NCBI RefSeq assembly: GCF_947494875.1
Contig: NZ_CANLWM010000001.1
Span: forward strand, 868,001 to 932,000
Reading direction: 5' to 3'
DNA length: 64,000 bases
Source: an uncultured Williamsia sp.
Lineage (GTDB): Bacteria; Actinomycetota; Actinomycetes; Mycobacteriales; Mycobacteriaceae
The translations under genes were made by a program, and so were the position numbers. Of the stretch, positions 36,523 to 44,964 are shown piece by piece. How positions within the stretch are numbered: position 1 is the first letter of the stretch; each line of letters begins with the position of its first letter. The notes below the pieces were generated by a model that saw nothing but the letters and a program-made list of their open reading frames with translations, made no database searches and was not told the DNA's origin.

Positions 36523-36566
36523 TGGAGCCGATGACGGGAATCGAACCCGCGTATTCAGCTTGGGAA
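36523..36566. repeat. att repeat, distal copy
   Basis: 44 bp identical to 38997-39040. Begins at the complement of the encoded CCA end and stops in the anticodon loop of the tRNA. Beyond it the sequence diverges at once. The flanking 38 bp (GTTTCGGGGT ... TCTACCTGCGG) resembles the sequence left of the proximal copy. Confidence 0.95.
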
Positions 36567-36811
36567 TGTGTTTCGGGGTGTGAACGCCCGTTCGATCTAC
36601 CTGCGGCTACACGAGTCGTGCGCGGTGCGTATGCGCAGCGTAACGGGAATCTCGGAACGGTCTGCGCGCGGTGCGCGCCGCCTCGTGTTCGGTCCATAAA
36701 CGGTCGTAGTTGCACCACGTGGAGTGGCTGGGGAGTGTGCGACGGGCTAGTCGGGCGAGGGTGCCGCGGAGGACCTGCTGTACCGCTTCGCAGGTCGGCC
36801 TCGCTCCCTGA
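36567..36811. other. Left end of integrative element, no intact gene
   Basis: 245 bp between the distal att copy and the integrase fragment. In the frame +1 relative to the fragment, a stretch at about 36769-36830 (EDLLYRFAGRPRS) could be the upstream part of the integrase after a frameshift, but this is weak. Nothing else is seen. Confidence 0.4.
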
Positions 36812-37138
36812 GGCCCAAACCGGTCGCAGCCGCTGCGGCACCAGGCCTTCTACAAGGCGGTGTATCGTCCGGCGGTGCTGCGGGCCAACCGCGCCGCCAC
36901 GGACCGGGCGCTGCGGCCGGGCCTCAAGTTCCACGCGCTGCGGCACACCTACGCCAGCCTGTGCGTGGCGGCGGGCATCCCTCCGCTGGAGATCGCGCGG
37001 TTTATGGGGCACGCCAAAGTCACGACCACGCTCAGCGTCTACGCGCACCTGTTCGAGGACGACCACACAGACGCGATGTCGGCACTGGGTGCTGTGAGCC
37101 AGCCATCTAGCGCGAATGTTGTCAGGCTGCGCGGCTAG
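36812..37138 (+). pseudogene. Tyrosine recombinase (integrase), C-terminal catalytic fragment
   Basis: The frame opens after a stop at 36809 and has QAFYKAVYRPAVLRA, box II LKFHALRHTYASLCVAAG with the catalytic His and Arg, LEIARFMGHAKVTTT and the nucleophile Tyr in SVYAHLFE. The N-terminal half with the first catalytic Arg and the DNA-binding domains is absent, so it cannot be active by itself. It lies next to the distal att copy, as expected for an element integrase. Confidence 0.85.
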
Positions 37139-37150
37139 GTAGCGGTCGGG

Positions 37151-38875
37151 CTACTCAGTGGTGTCGTCATTCTCGTCTTGGATCTCTTCAGGCTCTGTGG
37201 CGACGGCGGTAGTGGTTGGTTCACCGCACAACCGCATTGCCTCGGCCTGCAACGTTATCGAGCGTTCGTACAAAAACCCCTCGTAATCGTCCTTTAACGC
37301 CGCCTCCAGCGCCGCTTCCGAAACGAGGTTGGTCGCTAGACGCGCGACGAGTGTCTCGCGCCCGTCGGCGTCGATAATCTCCTGGAGGTAGACGCTCGGC
37401 GACGAGTCCCTAATGTGGATGTTGCTCGTCGAAGTCAATAGCACGATATTTGCTACAAGATGGGGCGTGCCCTTACGGGACCGTTTAAGGTAGGCCTGCG
37501 GGAAGAAATGATGGAATTCTTTGTCATTTGACCAGGCCAATGATTTGTCGGGGTCGATCTTTTGACCGGAGATTATATCGAGCGGGCCAGCGTTGGATAG
37601 CATCAACGCAACCATTTTGGCGGTCGCGGAATTTGCGCGAAAGGTTTTTACGCGCCAAATCTTCTCATTCGACGTAACCGTGCCAATGTCCAAGGATTTA
37701 TAGACGCCGATACCCCACGCGCGGATGGTGGTTGTATCGGAGGTCATCTGTCCTGTATTCCACCCGCCGAAGTATCCTGCGAGCGTCGTCCGCCAAAACC
37801 AGCGACGGATGTCACCAAGCTGCGTGGAGCTCGGCGTCCCCACGATTCGATAGATCTCGCACAGGACGGCGAACTGATTCGCGTAGGGTAATGCTTCGTA
37901 TCGCGGCACGCCAACCTCGGTCGCTAGAAAATCGCAAGCACGCTTGGCCGATTCCTCGGTTTCTTGGACGGCTCTCGCGAGTGTGTCTCCATCCTTTTTG
38001 CGTAGATCGTCGATACTCTCAACATTAAACGATCCGCCTGCAGCCGCGCTTAGCGCCCGCAAAAATACTTTCTCGTCTAAACCGGCGAACTTCTTCGGGG
38101 CAATGGCCTGCCTTACTTTCTCCACGGAGTCGCCGAGATCGAAGCTGGTGCTCCAGGTTGCGGCGCGCATGAGGTCGAATATTGTCAGCCGCGTACCAGT
38201 TGAGTTGATTCGTTCGAAGACAGGGGCTACATCGTTCAGTGACATGTCGCCCAGCGTGACGAGCGCGACCTGGTAGTCAGTAAAACGATTGAAGAGTTCG
38301 TCCGCCGTCTCGGTAAGGCTCGCATCAGTGAGTGGGGAGAGCCTTCTGTAGAACTCGGACGGGTCTGCGAGGCGCCGGAGCGGTACTTGATGCAGCGGAA
38401 GATCTGCGAGACTGTCGACATGGAAAAACTCTTTCGTCTGAAGATCGAAAGCCACGTTCCACACACTTTTCGCGTTGCCGGGTTTCCAATGGAGAACCCC
38501 GCACACGGTCGAAAGCCTTTGCTGGCCATCAAGGAGGTAGTTGACCGGGTAATTAGGACTACGGTCCGCAATTTCCAGGTCGGCAATCGATCGCTTGCTC
38601 ATTAAGTCTTGGGTTGACTCCCAAACGAGCATGCTGCCGATCGGGAAATTTCGATTGATTGAGTCCAGAAGCTCCAGAATCTGATGGCGCTTCCAAACGA
38701 AAGGCCGTTGAAACTCGGGAAGGACGATGTCGCCGGATAGGACGCGGCCCGCGAGCTGGTGAATTCGTTCCGCTGTCGGCTTGGGATCTCGCAGTGAACG
38801 GGACTTCGGTGCGGAAGGGGATGAAGCGGCCGAGGGGGGAGGCGGCACGGGGACAGACGGGCTCGTATCCGGCAT
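37151..38875 (-). CDS. DUF262 (GmrSD/SspE-type) protein with HNH-like C-terminus, 574 aa
   Basis: DUF262 domain at about 35-200 with LPEFQRPFVWKRHQILELLDS and the ParB/Srx-like nucleotide motif NYLLDGQQRLST (D116-R120). The C-terminal part has FHHFFPQAYLK (His455-456) followed by NIVLLTSTSNIHI, which resembles the HNH/DUF1524 nuclease block of GmrSD-like type IV restriction enzymes and SspE. A Pro/Ser-rich 30-residue N-terminus precedes. Probable phage- or modified-DNA-directed defence nuclease. AT-richer codon use than neighbours marks it as acquired with the element. Confidence 0.88.
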   Translation of the reverse strand: MPDTSPSVPVPPPPSAASSPSAPKSRSLRDPKPTAERIHQLAGRVLSGDIVLPEFQRPFVWKRHQILELLDSINRNFPIGSMLVWESTQDLMSKRSIADLEIADRSPNYPVNYLLDGQQRLSTVCGVLHWKPGNAKSVWNVAFDLQTKEFFHVDSLADLPLHQVPLRRLADPSEFYRRLSPLTDASLTETADELFNRFTDYQVALVTLGDMSLNDVAPVFERINSTGTRLTIFDLMRAATWSTSFDLGDSVEKVRQAIAPKKFAGLDEKVFLRALSAAAGGSFNVESIDDLRKKDGDTLARAVQETEESAKRACDFLATEVGVPRYEALPYANQFAVLCEIYRIVGTPSSTQLGDIRRWFWRTTLAGYFGGWNTGQMTSDTTTIRAWGIGVYKSLDIGTVTSNEKIWRVKTFRANSATAKMVALMLSNAGPLDIISGQKIDPDKSLAWSNDKEFHHFFPQAYLKRSRKGTPHLVANIVLLTSTSNIHIRDSSPSVYLQEIIDADGRETLVARLATNLVSEAALEAALKDDYEGFLYERSITLQAEAMRLCGEPTTTAVATEPEEIQDENDDTTE

Positions 38876-38996
38876 GTTTCGGACATTACTCGCGGCTTGC
38901 AGGTGAACAGGCGTTATCGGCCGGAGTGTGTGGGGGGTGTGCGTCGGCAGTCTGTTTCTCGGGGTAGTTCCGTGAAACCGGTCTATCTGCGGTTTA
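38876..38996. other. Right end of integrative element
   Basis: 121 bp between the DUF262 start and the tRNA. Contains GTTTCTCGGGGT ... GTCTATCTGCGG at 38954-38992, similar to a stretch adjoining the distal att copy; these may be integrase arm sites. No gene. Confidence 0.5.
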
Positions 38997-39040
38997 TGGA
39001 GCCGATGACGGGAATCGAACCCGCGTATTCAGCTTGGGAA
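38997..39040. repeat. att repeat, proximal copy (tRNA 3' half)
   Basis: 44 bp identical to 36523-36566, covering the CCA end, T arm, variable loop and half of the anticodon arm of tRNA-Gly. Confidence 0.95.
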
Positions 39041-39070
39041 GCTGATGTTCTGCCATTGAACTACATCGGC
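38997..39070 (-). tRNA. tRNA-Gly (anticodon CCC)
   Basis: 74 nt including the encoded CCA. The 7-bp acceptor stem is GCCGATG/CATCGGC, D arm GTTCAATGGCAGAAC, anticodon arm TCAGC-TTCCCAA-GCTGA with anticodon CCC, T arm CGGGTTCGATTCCCG. The 3' half is the att core of the adjacent element and remains intact. In mycobacteria a tRNA-Gly also lies near dcd and udgA. Confidence 0.97.
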
Positions 39071-39147
39071 GTGCGCCTCTCGGCGCGCCGCAAGACTAGC
39101 AAACCGCCGGTCAGGACAGTGCGACCGACGTCGTCGTCCACACTGGG

Positions 39148-40197
39148 GTGATGCGTGCAGCGCCCGCCCCCCAGGCTCCGATGTCGCCGCGCGACGCTTT
39201 GCGTCGCATCGCGTTCCTGCTGGAACGCAACCGCGAGAGCACCTACCGCGTCGAGGCGTTCCGACGGGCGGCGGGTGCTGTCGAGCAGCTCGGCGACGCA
39301 GAGGTCGCCGAGCGGGTGCGGAGACGGACCATCTCGTCGGTGTCGGGGATCGGGAAGACGACGGCCGCGGTGATCGAGCAGGCGGTGGCGGGCGAGGTGC
39401 CCGAGTACCTGGCGTCGCTGTCGGAGTCGGCGGGTGCGCTCACCGACGGTGGGGACGAGCTCTACGGGCAGGTCGTCGGCGACCTGCACGCGCACTCGAA
39501 CTGGAGCGACGGGGGAGCCCCGATCGACGAGATGGCGGCGGCCGCGATCGCGGTCGGCCAGGAGTGGCTCGCGATGACCGACCATTCGCCGAGACTGCGT
39601 GTGGCCAACGGGTTGTCGGTCGAACGGCTGACACAGCAGCTCGACGTGATCGACGCACTGAACGCCGATCTCGACGGTGAGCTGACGGTCCTCACGGGCA
39701 TCGAGGTCGACATCCTCTCCGACGGTGCGCTGGATCAGACCGACGAGATGCTCGACCGCCTACAGGTGGTCACCGCGTCGGTGCACTCGGAACTGAAGAT
39801 GGACGCCGGCCCGATGACCCGGCGGATGGTCGCGGCGGTGCGGGACCCCCGCGTCCGGGTGCTCGGGCACTGCACCGGACGTCGGGTCACGGGCGGCCGA
39901 GGGCAGCGGCCGCAGTCGAAGTTCGACGCCGAGGCCGTGTTCACCGCGTGCGTCGAGTCGAACACGGCCGTCGAGATCAACTCCCGGCCCGAACGCGTCG
40001 ACCCGCCCGACGAGCTCATCGAACTGGCTCGCGACCTGGGCTGCCTGTTCGCCATCGACTCAGACGCGCACGCGCCGGGGCAGCTGGACTTCAAGCACCT
40101 CGGGTGCGAGCGGGCCGAGCGGCTCGGCATCGACGCCGACCGCATCGTGACCACCTGGCCGCTCGACCGCATCACGGACTGGCTCGCCGACCGCTGA
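39148..40197 (+). CDS. PHP-domain phosphoesterase with Pol X-like helix-hairpin-helix N-terminus, 349 aa
   Basis: Residues 10-90 resemble the 8-kDa/HhH part of family X polymerases (ALRRIAFLLERNRESTYRVEAF, SSVSGIGKTTAAVIEQA). The rest is a PHP metal-dependent phosphoesterase: GDLHAHSNWSDG, AMTDHSPRL, TGIEVDIL, ASVHSELK, VLGHCTGR, EINSRPER and AIDSDAHAPGQLD supply the usual His and Asp metal ligands. There is no polymerase core. It could be a DNA-end processing or histidinol-phosphatase-like enzyme. Starts with GTG 39148 or ATG 39151. Confidence 0.88.
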   Translation: MMRAAPAPQAPMSPRDALRRIAFLLERNRESTYRVEAFRRAAGAVEQLGDAEVAERVRRRTISSVSGIGKTTAAVIEQAVAGEVPEYLASLSESAGALTDGGDELYGQVVGDLHAHSNWSDGGAPIDEMAAAAIAVGQEWLAMTDHSPRLRVANGLSVERLTQQLDVIDALNADLDGELTVLTGIEVDILSDGALDQTDEMLDRLQVVTASVHSELKMDAGPMTRRMVAAVRDPRVRVLGHCTGRRVTGGRGQRPQSKFDAEAVFTACVESNTAVEINSRPERVDPPDELIELARDLGCLFAIDSDAHAPGQLDFKHLGCERAERLGIDADRIVTTWPLDRITDWLADR

Positions 40198-40252
40198 TCG
40201 TCGGCGCTGCTCCGGCAACCCCGGACGCGGGGCGCTCCGATAGCGTGCAGCC

Positions 40253-40822
40253 ATGCTTCTCTCCGACCGGGACATCCGCGCCGAACTGGGCAGCGGTCGC
40301 CTCGCCGTCGAGCCGTTCGACGCCGCGCTGGTCCAGCCGTCGAGCATCGACGTCCGGCTCGACAGCCTCTTCCGTGTCTTCAACAACACCCGCTACACCC
40401 ACATCGACCCGGCGTTGCAGCAGGACGAGCTCACGACGCTGGTCGAGCCGCCGGCGGGGGAGCCGTTCGTGCTGCACCCGGGCGAGTTCGTGCTCGGGTC
40501 CACGCTCGAGGTCTGCACCCTTCCCGACGACCTCGCGGGGCGTCTCGAGGGCAAGTCGTCGCTGGGGCGCCTCGGGCTGCTGACGCACTCGACGGCAGGG
40601 TTCATCGATCCCGGCTTCACCGGTCACATCACCCTCGAGCTGTCGAACGTGGCAAACCTGCCGATCACCCTGTGGCCGGGGATGAAGATCGGTCAGCTGT
40701 GCCTCATCCGCCTCTCGAGTCCCGCCGAGAACCCCTACGGCAGTGCGGGCGTCGGATCGAAGTACCAGGGGCAGCGCGGACCGACGCCGTCGAAGGCGTA
40801 TCTGAACTTCGTCCGCGACTGA
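40253..40822 (+). CDS. dcd: dCTP deaminase, 189 aa
   Basis: Converts dCTP to dUTP, and in mycobacteria on to dUMP, to feed thymidylate synthesis. Start [12 protein letters not shown] and blocks [44 protein letters not shown] (in parts), [12 protein letters not shown] and [13 protein letters not shown] are the family signature, with the active-site Glu in HITLELSN. It precedes udgA, as in mycobacteria; a weak CGCCCGT/ACGGGCG hairpin lies in the gap between them. Confidence 0.97.
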   Translation: MLLSDRDIRAELGSGRLAVEPFDAALVQPSSIDVRLDSLFRVFNNTRYTHIDPALQQDELTTLVEPPAGEPFVLHPGEFVLGSTLEVCTLPDDLAGRLEGKSSLGRLGLLTHSTAGFIDPGFTGHITLELSNVANLPITLWPGMKIGQLCLIRLSSPAENPYGSAGVGSKYQGQRGPTPSKAYLNFVRD

Positions 40823-40945
40823 TCCACGATCCGAAACAGCGCGTCACGCGCCCGTAACGTCGTGCTCGACGGGCGTTCATCCGAGTGATCGACGGCCGCT
40901 TCTCCGGTTGATCCTCAACCGCTTTCATCGCGTACGGTACGGCCC

Positions 40946-42280
40946 ATGAAGGTGACGGTCTTCGGCTGCGGATATCTCGGGGCCACCCACGCCGCCTGCA
41001 TGGCGGAACTCGGCCACGAGGTGCTCGGCGTCGACGTCGACGCGGACAAGATCGCCATGCTCTCCGACGGACGCGTCCCGTTCTACGAGCCCGGACTCCC
41101 CGAGGTCCTGCAGCGCAATCTGGAGTCGGGGCGCCTGCACTTCACGTCCGACTACGACGAGGCCGCGGCGTTCGCGTCGGTGCACTTCCTCGGTGTCGGC
41201 ACGCCCCAGAAGCGCGGGGAGTACGCCGCCGATCTGCGATACGTCTTCGCCGTCGTCGACGAGCTCGTCTCGCGCCTCGAGGGATCACATCTACTGATCG
41301 GCAAATCGACTGTGCCGGTGGGCACGTCGGTGGAGATCAAGAAGCGGATCGCGGCCTCGGGGACCGACGCCGACATCGAGGTCGCCTGGAACCCGGAGTT
41401 CCTGCGCGAGGGGTTCGCGGTGAAGGACACGCTGCACCCCGACCGCATCGTCCTCGGCCTCGACCCCGAGGGTGACACCGCCGGGGTCACCGCGCAGGTG
41501 GAGGAGATCTACGCGACGATCCTCGCCGAGGAGACACCGTTCCTCACCACCGACCTCGCCACCGCCGAGATGGTCAAGGCGTCGGCCAACGCCTTTCTCG
41601 CGACCAAGATCTCGTTCATCAACGCCATCAGTGAGGTGTGTGAGGCGGCCGGTGCCGACGTCTCGGTCCTCGCGGACGCGATCGGGTACGACCAGCGCAT
41701 CGGGCGCAAGTTCCTCAACGCCGGATTGGGGTTCGGCGGAGGCTGCCTCCCGAAGGACATCCGCGCGTTCATGGCCCGAGCCGGTGAGCTCGGCGCCGCA
41801 CCGGCGCTGACGTTCCTCCGTGAGGTCGACTCCATCAACATGCGACGCCGCGCTCGCATGGTCGAGCTGGCGACGAAGGCCTGCGGTGGAAGCCTTCTCG
41901 GGTCGAACGTCGCCGTCCTCGGATGCGCGTTCAAGCCGGAGAGCGATGACGTCCGCGACTCGCCCGCGCTGAACGTCGCCGGTCAGTTGCAGCTTCAGGG
42001 CGCCGGCGTGAGCGTCTACGACCCGAAGGCGATGGACAACTCGCGCAAGCTCTTCCCGACGCTGGGCTACTCCGAGTCCGCCTCGCAGGCATGCGAACTC
42101 GCGGACGCGGTGCTGGTGTTGACGGAGTGGAAGGAGTTCGTCGAGCTCAAGCCGGCGGACCTCGAGCCCGTCGTGCGCAAGAAGGTCATCGTCGACGGTC
42201 GCCGCTGCCTCGACCCTGCGGTGTGGATCCACGCCGGCTGGGAGTACCACGGCCTCGGCGGGACGCCCCGCGTCGTCTGA
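40946..42280 (+). CDS. udgA: UDP-glucose 6-dehydrogenase, 444 aa
   Basis: Oxidises UDP-glucose to UDP-glucuronate with NAD+, for wall or capsule polysaccharide. N-terminal NAD fold VTVFGCGYLGATHA, GTPQKRGEYAADL, STVPVGTS, EFLREGFAVKD, and catalytic Cys267 in GFGGGCLPKD; C-terminal UDP-binding domain with GCAFKPESDDVRDSPA. Order tRNA-Gly, dcd, udgA is as in mycobacteria. Confidence 0.96.
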   Translation: MKVTVFGCGYLGATHAACMAELGHEVLGVDVDADKIAMLSDGRVPFYEPGLPEVLQRNLESGRLHFTSDYDEAAAFASVHFLGVGTPQKRGEYAADLRYVFAVVDELVSRLEGSHLLIGKSTVPVGTSVEIKKRIAASGTDADIEVAWNPEFLREGFAVKDTLHPDRIVLGLDPEGDTAGVTAQVEEIYATILAEETPFLTTDLATAEMVKASANAFLATKISFINAISEVCEAAGADVSVLADAIGYDQRIGRKFLNAGLGFGGGCLPKDIRAFMARAGELGAAPALTFLREVDSINMRRRARMVELATKACGGSLLGSNVAVLGCAFKPESDDVRDSPALNVAGQLQLQGAGVSVYDPKAMDNSRKLFPTLGYSESASQACELADAVLVLTEWKEFVELKPADLEPVVRKKVIVDGRRCLDPAVWIHAGWEYHGLGGTPRVV

Positions 42281-42289
42281 GGAGACCGC

Positions 42290-43036
42290 TCAGCTCGCGG
42301 CGTCGTCCGGTGTCTGGGTGAGGTAGTCCTTCAGTTCCAGGCGCAATGTCCGGTCGAGGGCCCGATTGAGCGCATTGTGCGCGGCCTTGGTGGCCGTGCC
42401 GCGCATCTCGGCCATGAGGACGGCCGCCCACTCGGACTCCTCCTCGCCTTGCGGGACCCATCCCTCACCGCGGCGGGAGACGAACTCGTCGCGGGCCGCG
42501 GAGATCAGGGTGCCGGCGGCGGCGTCCACCTGGTCCTCGAGCTTGCCGAACACCTCGATGATGGACGTCAGTGACAACCCGAGGTCCACCAGACGCCCGA
42601 TGCCGTGCACGGTGTCGCGGTCGAGGATGACGTAGTCGGACCCGCGGCCGACCTTCTTCACGAGGTTGATGCGCTCGAGTCCTGCGAGCGCGTCGTCGTC
42701 GGCGGTGCCGACGATGGTGCGCAATTCGTCGGCGGTGACCTTCTCCGACGTGGCGGTCGACCACGGTTCGGCGAGGATCTCGTCGACGCCGAGCACCTTG
42801 GCGAGGTCGTCGCCGCGCTGCATCCCGCGGATGAAGTCCGCGATGTGGCGGGCGGTGAACCCCCGCTTGAGGAGGTTGTTGATCATCGTCAGCCGCGCGA
42901 GGTGCAGATCGGTGTAGATGGCGATGCGCCCACGCTTCAGCGGCCGGGGCAGCAGCCCGCGGTCCTGGTATCCGCGCACGTTGCGGGTGGTGGTCCCGGC
43001 CGCGCGGGCGAGGTCGTCGATCCGGTACTCGGTCAT
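42290..43036 (-). CDS. MerR-family transcriptional regulator, about 248 aa
   Basis: N-terminal MerR winged helix: YRIDDLARAAGTTTRNVRGYQDRGLLP (in parts) followed by FTARHIADFIRGMQRG. A long C-terminal region without cysteines suggests a small organic effector. The start could be 43060 (MSVSFSSAM...), which has a GGAG site 9 bp upstream; ATG 43036 matches the family start. It is divergent from the hydrolase-SDR-diiron-monooxygenase operon and a palindrome lies between them, so it is the likely regulator. Confidence 0.88.
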   Translation of the reverse strand: MTEYRIDDLARAAGTTTRNVRGYQDRGLLPRPLKRGRIAIYTDLHLARLTMINNLLKRGFTARHIADFIRGMQRGDDLAKVLGVDEILAEPWSTATSEKVTADELRTIVGTADDDALAGLERINLVKKVGRGSDYVILDRDTVHGIGRLVDLGLSLTSIIEVFGKLEDQVDAAAGTLISAARDEFVSRRGEGWVPQGEEESEWAAVLMAEMRGTATKAAHNALNRALDRTLRLELKDYLTQTPDDAAS

Positions 43037-43083
43037 GGCAGAGGAGAACGATACCGACATCAGGGGCCGCTCCATCCCTGATT

Positions 43084-43103
43084 GTGCCATTGACAAATGG
43101 CAC
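43084..43103. promoter_or_regulatory. Palindromic operator between merR gene and lipid-oxidation operon
   Basis: GTGCCATT-gaca-AATGGCAC, a perfect 8-bp inverted repeat with 4-bp spacer, 20 bp in all, the size MerR proteins bind. It lies 23 bp from the first plausible downstream start and within 50 bp of the merR start. Confidence 0.6.
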
Positions 43104-43125
43104 TGTGAGTGATGGTGTGTGCGAC

Positions 43126-44097
43126 GTGAGTCCCTCCCAGCGGTCGCGGTGGCTCGCCGCGACGACCGCCCTCTGGCTGCGTCCCCTTGCCGAGGTCATC
43201 CCGGCAACCCGTGGTGGTGTCCTCCTGGCGCGCGGTGTCGTCGCCACGGCGATGCGCATCGGCGGCGGTCTGCCTGCCGGAACCCACGTCGACCGCGTCG
43301 ACACCACCGGCCCTGACGGGGCGCGAGTGCGGGGAGAGTGGGTGCGCGCGGCGGCGACGTCGGATGCGCGGCCGGTCATCCTCTACGTTCACGGCAGCGC
43401 GTTCTCCATATGCTCGCCGGCGACCCACCGCTCGCTGGTCGCGCGGTTGTCGCGGGAGACCGGGTTGCCGGCCTTCACCGTCGACTACCGGCTGGCACCC
43501 GAGCATCGTCACCCCGCCGCGTCCGACGACGTCGCCGCCGCGTACCGCTGGCTGCTGGCGCTGGGCTATACCCCGGACGACATCGTGCTCGCCGGCGACT
43601 CGGCCGGTGGGCACCTCATCCTGGAGTTGTTGTCCGACAATGCCCGTGCAGGTCGAACGCAGCCGTCCGCAGTGGTGATGATGTCGCCGTTGATCGACCT
43701 GACGCTCGGCCTCGCCCAGCAGCGCGAGCGCGTCCGCCGCGACCCCATGATCTCCGCCGCCGCGGCCCGCGCACTGGTCGACCACTACATCCGCGACGTC
43801 CGCGACGATCCGCGGCTGGTGCTCGACGTCGATCCCGCGCACCCACTCCCGCCGACGCTCATCCAGGCCGGCGGTGCCGAGATGCTCTGCGCGGACGCCG
43901 AACACGCCGCCGAGATGATCCGACGTGCCGGTGGCCCCTGCCGACTGTCGGTGTGGCCGGGCCAGATGCACGTCTTCCAGGCCTTTCCCCGCCTCGTCCC
44001 CGAGGCGAACCGCGCACTGGCCGAGGCCGCCCACTTCATCACCCGGGTTCTCACCGAACCGAGAGAGGACGTCGCCGATGTTCGGCTCGCCAACTGA
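43126..44097 (+). CDS. alpha/beta hydrolase of the HSL/LipR type, about 323 aa
   Basis: Hormone-sensitive-lipase-like fold: oxyanion VILYVHGSAF (HGS in place of HGG), FTVDYRLAPEHRHPA, nucleophile GDSAGGH, MMSPLIDLT, and catalytic His in WPGQMHVFQAF. First gene of a four-gene operon. The start is uncertain: GTG 43126 is chosen, GTG 43105 also fits, and the longer frame runs through the palindrome. Its last 20 bp overlap the SDR start. Confidence 0.88.
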   Translation: MSPSQRSRWLAATTALWLRPLAEVIPATRGGVLLARGVVATAMRIGGGLPAGTHVDRVDTTGPDGARVRGEWVRAAATSDARPVILYVHGSAFSICSPATHRSLVARLSRETGLPAFTVDYRLAPEHRHPAASDDVAAAYRWLLALGYTPDDIVLAGDSAGGHLILELLSDNARAGRTQPSAVVMMSPLIDLTLGLAQQRERVRRDPMISAAAARALVDHYIRDVRDDPRLVLDVDPAHPLPPTLIQAGGAEMLCADAEHAAEMIRRAGGPCRLSVWPGQMHVFQAFPRLVPEANRALAEAAHFITRVLTEPREDVADVRLAN

Positions 44098-44962
44098 TCG
44101 ACGCACACACGCCGCCCGCGCCGTCGTCACCGGCGCCGGCAGCGGCATCGGTCGCGCCTTCGCCGTCGAACTGGCCCGCCGTGGCGGCACGGTGATCTGC
44201 GCCGACATCGACGCCGACCGGGCCCGGGAGACGGTCGCTCTCATCGAGCAGGGCGGCGCGGGGTCGGCGCACGCCGTCTTCTGCGACGTCTCCCGCACGG
44301 AGGACATCGACGCCCTCGCGGACCTTGCCGAGGACCACTTCGGCGCCCCGACGTCACTGATGATCAACAACGCCGGCGTCGGCATCGGCGGCCGACCGGT
44401 CGGCGAGATCGGTCTCGAGGACTGGCAGTGGGCCCTCGGGATCAACCTGTGGGGCATGGTCTACGGGTCCGAGAAGTTCCTGCCGCAGCTGCGTCGATCC
44501 GGCCGCGCGGGCCTCGTCAACGTCGCCTCCACCGCCGCGTTCTCCGCGGCGCCGTCGATGGCGGCCTACAACGTCGGCAAGGCGGGGGTCCTGGCGCTGT
44601 CGGAGACCATCGCCGCGGAGTCGGGTGGGTCCGACCTCGCCGTCACCGTGCTGTGTCCCACCTTCGTCAAGACCAACGTCGCCGTCGACGGCAGGATCGC
44701 CGGTGGCGCATCGCAGCTCGCGCAGACCGTCATGCGCTGGACCGGGATGTCACCCGAGAAGGTCGCCCGCACCACGCTCGACGCCCACGACCGCGGCCGG
44801 CTCTACGTCGTCCCGCAGCCCGACGCCCGTCTGATCTGGGCGGCCAAACGTCATCTGCCCCGCACCTACACCGCGGGCCTCGGTGTGCTGAACCGCGCAC
44901 TGCCCGCCCTCGACCGTCTGACCAGTCCGACCACCCCCGAACCGACCAGAACCGGAGTGTGA
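44078..44962 (+). CDS. Short-chain dehydrogenase/reductase, 294 aa
   Basis: Classical SDR: cofactor turn TGAGSGIGRA, DIDAD after strand 2, NNAGVGIGG, catalytic Ser in NVASTAAFS and YNVGK for Tyr and Lys. ATG 44078 follows GAGAGAGG. It overlaps the hydrolase gene and would oxidise or reduce an alcohol/ketone in the same pathway. Confidence 0.93.
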   Translation: MFGSPTDRRTHAARAVVTGAGSGIGRAFAVELARRGGTVICADIDADRARETVALIEQGGAGSAHAVFCDVSRTEDIDALADLAEDHFGAPTSLMINNAGVGIGGRPVGEIGLEDWQWALGINLWGMVYGSEKFLPQLRRSGRAGLVNVASTAAFSAAPSMAAYNVGKAGVLALSETIAAESGGSDLAVTVLCPTFVKTNVAVDGRIAGGASQLAQTVMRWTGMSPEKVARTTLDAHDRGRLYVVPQPDARLIWAAKRHLPRTYTAGLGVLNRALPALDRLTSPTTPEPTRTGV

Positions 44963-44964
44963 CC

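Larger units (their letters stand above)
36523..39040. mobile_element. Integrative element in tRNA-Gly with DUF262 cargo
   Basis: A 44-bp perfect direct repeat marks both ends; the right copy is the 3' half of an intact tRNA-Gly. Inside are the catalytic part of a tyrosine integrase (broken) and one DUF262 gene of visibly lower GC content and different codon use from the window. This is the standard layout of an island or phage remnant integrated at a tRNA 3' end. About 2.5 kb, so it is probably a decayed larger element. Confidence 0.88.

Noticed and set aside
36522-37097. ORF starting MEPMTGIEPAYSAWE at the distal att site
   Set aside because: The first residues are the known spurious translation of the tRNA-Gly antisense strand (the same peptide appears at 38897-39151), and the rest is out of frame with the integrase fragment.
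40849-40875. CGCCCGT/ACGGGCG hairpin between dcd and udgA
   Set aside because: 7-bp stem with a 13-nt loop; weak and probably allows read-through.
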